Assembly (NCBI GenBank): GCA_003503995.1
Contig: DOCA01000046.1
Span: 1-8,229 of the forward strand
Direction: 5' to 3'
Length of the DNA stretch: 8,229 nucleotides
From: Holosporales bacterium
Lineage (GTDB): Bacteria > Pseudomonadota > Alphaproteobacteria > Caedimonadales > UBA9215
The notes under the pieces were generated by a model that was given only the letters and a program-made list of their open reading frames with translations, was not told where the DNA came from and ran no database searches. Of the stretch, positions 6,481 through 8,229 are shown piece after piece; positions within the stretch are counted from its first letter, which is position 1; the number at the start of each line of letters is the position of its first letter. A program made the translations under genes and the position numbers.

Positions 6481-7488
6481 CTATGGTGTTTCAAAAGTCA
6501 TTTTACTGCCGATCGATATCACCTTAAGCAAATCACTTAACGAAGCACCAAAAAGAGGCACGTCAAGACTAGAATCAGAATCTGATGCATCTTGTACAAC
6601 GATTAAAGGAACGTTCTCAAAGGTAAAGCCATTTTCTCCGTCTCCGATAATAAGTTTAGGCAGGAAGAATTGTGCGCCTCCTACGTCTCCATTAGCTGTA
6701 CTAACAATAAAATTAAAGTCTTCATCTTTAATTTCTACCCCAAAAAACTTGAGGGCAGTAGATTGTGAGATTGATGTGTCCGTTGCACCCGTATCATACA
6801 TAAATTCCATAGAGCATGATCCGGAGCCCCATGTTACCTCTCCAGGAAAGTAAAAGTGTCCGTTTCTTTTGTTAAACTGCATGCATCCAGTTCCCATTGC
6901 AGTGACTGTAGGCTCTGGATAACTTTCTAGGAATTTTTTTGGTGTATAGAGTTTTCCGTCAACTATAAACTCAAATGTTCCTTTTCCCAGATTTTTTCGT
7001 GCAATTTCTCTCAGCTCCTCTATTTCTAAAGCAGGTAACTCAGAAGAGAATTCTGTAGAAGATGTATCTTCTTCTTCGGAAAGGCGGCGAATATAGTCAC
7101 GAGATGCTTTTTCTTGACGCTCTTTTTCGTGAAACGTAACGGTCGAAAGACTCTCAGTTGCTTTTCTTGCTTGATTATCAAGAAAGGCAGCTGCTTTTTC
7201 ATAACCAGATAGATTTTGAGTTGCTATAACTTGGAGCAAAGCTGACTCAGAGTAACCATATTGCTCGACAATGGAGAGCGTGCTTGACGTTGTCGATGAA
7301 ACAGTATCATCTTCAAATGTGCTCAAAACACCTGAACGTAATAATGACTCTGCCGCACCCCAATCCAAATCATACTCGCCCATAATCCCTACAATTTCTT
7401 CAGAGGAATAAGAAGTGGCATGGGCATTTTCTTGATTAAAACAAACAACACTAAGAGCTGCCAAGAAATAAAAATTAGAAAACTTCAT
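6481..7488 (-). CDS. Exported retropepsin-like (clan AA) aspartic protease with N-terminal helical region
   Basis: 335 residues. Residues 1-24 are a likely Sec signal peptide with cleavage after NAHA, so the protein acts in the periplasm or outside. Residues 28-106 look helical and hold two loosely similar segments: IVGIMGEYDLDWGAAESLL and IVEQYGYSESALLQVI followed by GYEKAAAFL. Residues 110-170 are charged and probably coiled or extended. Residues 200-330 form a retropepsin-like domain: the active-site motif MEFMYDTGATDTSIS (Asp232, Thr233, Gly234), the flap-like STANGDVGGAQ, strand LPKLIIGDG, and the hydrophobic-hydrophobic-Gly motif PLFGASLSDLLKV. One DTG motif means a homodimer would be needed for activity, as in retroviral proteases and bacterial DTGA proteins. 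Cys201 and Cys225 could form a disulfide. AAAGG lies 9 bases before the ATG. It has its own promoter and terminator, so it is probably a single-gene unit. Substrate unknown. Confidence 0.8.
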   Translation of the reverse strand: MKFSNFYFLAALSVVCFNQENAHATSYSSEEIVGIMGEYDLDWGAAESLLRSGVLSTFEDDTVSSTTSSTLSIVEQYGYSESALLQVIATQNLSGYEKAAAFLDNQARKATESLSTVTFHEKERQEKASRDYIRRLSEEEDTSSTEFSSELPALEIEELREIARKNLGKGTFEFIVDGKLYTPKKFLESYPEPTVTAMGTGCMQFNKRNGHFYFPGEVTWGSGSCSMEFMYDTGATDTSISQSTALKFFGVEIKDEDFNFIVSTANGDVGGAQFFLPKLIIGDGENGFTFENVPLIVVQDASDSDSSLDVPLFGASLSDLLKVISIGSKMTFETP

Positions 7489-7497
7489 TTAGAAAAA

Positions 7498-7548
7498 CCT
7501 TTAAAGTATATATTATGTATATAGTTTTTATATTATAAAAACTGTCAA
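7498..7548 (-). promoter_or_regulatory. Promoter and ribosome site of the protease gene
   Basis: On the minus strand a perfect TTGACA lies at 7548-7543. TATATA (7523-7518, 4 of 6) is 19 bases downstream, a slightly long spacer. A perfect TATAAT at 7537-7532 is too close to that -35 but could pair with TTTTCA 18 bases upstream of it. The Shine-Dalgarno sequence AAAGG is at 7502-7498, 9 bases before the ATG. The region is extremely AT-rich, so the exact -10 is uncertain. Confidence 0.5.
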
Positions 7549-7598
7549 AAATCAATGAAAAAATAAAATATAAAGGGATCTGTTTTACAAAAAAGCAT

Positions 7599-7616
7599 CT
7601 TTTTCGAATGACTATA
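7599..7616 (-). repeat. Solo copy of the palindrome arm
   Basis: On the minus strand TATAGTCATTCGAAAAAG matches the reverse complement of the right arm of the 6295-6400 element at 16 of 18 positions, including an exact 11-base core (GAATGACTATA on the plus strand at 7606-7616 and 6390-6400). No matching second arm is seen nearby, so it may be a remnant. Next to it AAAAAG-CAT-CTTTTT (7590-7604) forms a small hairpin. Confidence 0.5.
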
Positions 7617-7770
7617 TTAGGCAAGGCTGCCATTTCCTTGTTTTGAAATACGCAGGAATTCTGGAAGTTTTTTAAGAAACAGGACTTATGCAGGCACTTT
7701 TTTAGCTGATTCAATGAGCCTCCCTTGCATCAGTGCAGCTTCTAATATGAGAGTTAAAAAATCTTCTGTT
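7617..7770 (-). other. Gene-free stretch with protein-like, decayed reading frame
   Basis: Together with 7489-7616 this makes a gap of about 280 bases with no intact gene. After the pyrophosphohydrolase stop, one minus-strand frame reads ETEDFLTLILEAALMQGRL then IESAKKVPA to TAA at 7686-7688. In the same frame beyond that stop it reads KKLPEFLRISKQGNGSLA to TAA at 7617-7619. The composition is more protein-like than expected for spacer DNA, but there is no credible start codon or ribosome site. It may be a gene remnant or part of a dispersed repeat. I do not recognise a family. Confidence 0.3.
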
Positions 7771-8148
7771 TCAGATTTCTTTGTACTTATGGGGTTGGGA
7801 GCGACAATGTTCAACAAGGCGATCCTTCTCCTTAAGATTAATAACTTCGGCAAAGATACGACGCTCGAACCCGCCCCTTTTTGCCAGTTTCTTGGCTTGA
7901 GCTTTTGAAATATCTGTCTTTGAGACTTCTAAATGCTTAGCGAGAGTATCAACGATGTCTTGAACATCAGCGAGCTCTTCAAGAACTTCTTCTAGACTTT
8001 TAGATTCCATAACCTCTTCTGCTTCTTCAATAAGTTTCCGTTTAAGCTCATGGGTAAAATCATCTTTAGACAGCACGCGGGTGCCTTCCCAATGATCAAG
8101 CTGGGCAAAATTATCTCTGATAAGTTTTTGGACAAGGAATTTGGGCAT
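7771..8148 (-). CDS. Predicted house-cleaning NTP pyrophosphohydrolase, all-alpha MazG superfamily (COG4997-like)
   Basis: 125 residues. The opening LVQKLIRDNF fits the KLVRD start typical of this family. The metal-binding helices are visible: EEAEE (Glu41, Glu42, Glu45) and EELAD (Glu58, Asp61), the EExxE and ExxD pattern that holds Mg2+ in MazG-type enzymes. AKRGGF (89-94) is the usual late motif. The tail HCRSQPHKYKEI resembles the extended C-terminus I associate with alphaproteobacterial members. Family members are thought to hydrolyse non-canonical or damaged NTPs to monophosphate and pyrophosphate; they are often labelled phosphoribosyl-ATP pyrophosphohydrolase, but no histidine genes are near, so that label is doubtful. 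The start lacks a ribosome site, but no other start keeps the N-terminal motif. It lies 47 bases after the 3' end of a tRNA gene and may be co-transcribed with it. Confidence 0.8.
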   Translation of the reverse strand: MPKFLVQKLIRDNFAQLDHWEGTRVLSKDDFTHELKRKLIEEAEEVMESKSLEEVLEELADVQDIVDTLAKHLEVSKTDISKAQAKKLAKRGGFERRIFAEVINLKEKDRLVEHCRSQPHKYKEI

Positions 8149-8195
8149 TATAGAAATAGCTTAACTTTATGGCGAGAAGAAGATGACCAAAAAAA

Positions 8196-8229
8196 TGGTC
8201 GGGGTGGAGAGATTCGAACTCCCGACATC
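8196..8229 (-). tRNA. 3' end of a tRNA gene, probably tRNA-Pro, cut by the window edge
   Basis: On the minus strand the fragment ends CACCCCG-A-CCA: a 7-base acceptor strand, discriminator A and encoded CCA. Before it lies a T-arm, GGGAG-TTCGAAT-CTCTC, a 5-bp stem (one G-T pair) with the canonical 7-base loop. The acceptor strand implies a 5' end of CGGGGTG, typical of bacterial tRNA-Pro (C1-G72, A73). The anticodon lies outside the window, so the identity is inferred. Confidence 0.8.

Noticed and set aside
7475..7714. 79-codon minus-strand frame upstream of the protease
   Set aside because: It covers the AT-rich promoter, has low-complexity composition and no ribosome site, and overlaps the protease start.
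8147..8152. Perfect TATAAT on the minus strand, with TCGCCA 17 bases upstream
   Set aside because: It overlaps the ATG of the pyrophosphohydrolase gene, so the transcript would start inside the gene and lack its start codon.
1..8229. CRISPR array, complete insertion sequence, phage genes or toxin-antitoxin pair
   Set aside because: No regularly spaced repeats, transposase, integrase or recognisable toxin/antitoxin frames were seen on either strand.

Overview
The window is a moderately AT-rich bacterial segment (GC content judged by eye, not computed). A partial tRNA-Pro-like gene, a COG4997-type NTP pyrophosphohydrolase, a secreted retropepsin-like protease and a composite Ada protein suggest an alphaproteobacterium. 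Frameshifted genes and palindromic intergenic repeats are compatible with a host-associated lineage such as Holosporales or Rickettsiales relatives. The taxonomy is inference; no marker gene is complete enough to settle it.

Region 1 (1-3823) is a pilus or type II secretion-like locus. The 3' part of a secretin gene runs off the left edge and is followed by a stem-loop and a good intrinsic terminator. Two overlapping plus-strand genes for type IV pilin-like (pseudopilin) proteins follow further right; the second is broken by a frameshift. Between secretin and pilins, on the minus strand, lies a small gene for an exported protein of unknown function. It also carries an apparent one-base frameshift: its true C-terminus continues in another frame for about 46 codons beyond the break.

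Region 2 (3912-6215) holds two intact, convergent genes: ada (alkylation-damage repair and AraC-type regulator) and a class I PLP aminotransferase of the aspartate aminotransferase type. Their stop codons share one 6-base palindrome, so the coding regions overlap tail to tail.

Region 3 (6216-8229) is all minus strand. Transcription order is tRNA-Pro (3' end only), a MazG-superfamily NTP pyrophosphohydrolase, a decayed-looking stretch, a secreted DTG aspartic protease with its own promoter and terminator, a long imperfect palindromic repeat, then the aminotransferase with an extended -10 promoter. One arm of the palindrome recurs as a single copy near 7600.

The most interesting points are the two reconstructable frameshifts, the exported retropepsin-like protein with an unusual N-terminal helical region, and the palindromic repeat family. 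I see no complete new defence system or mobile element.
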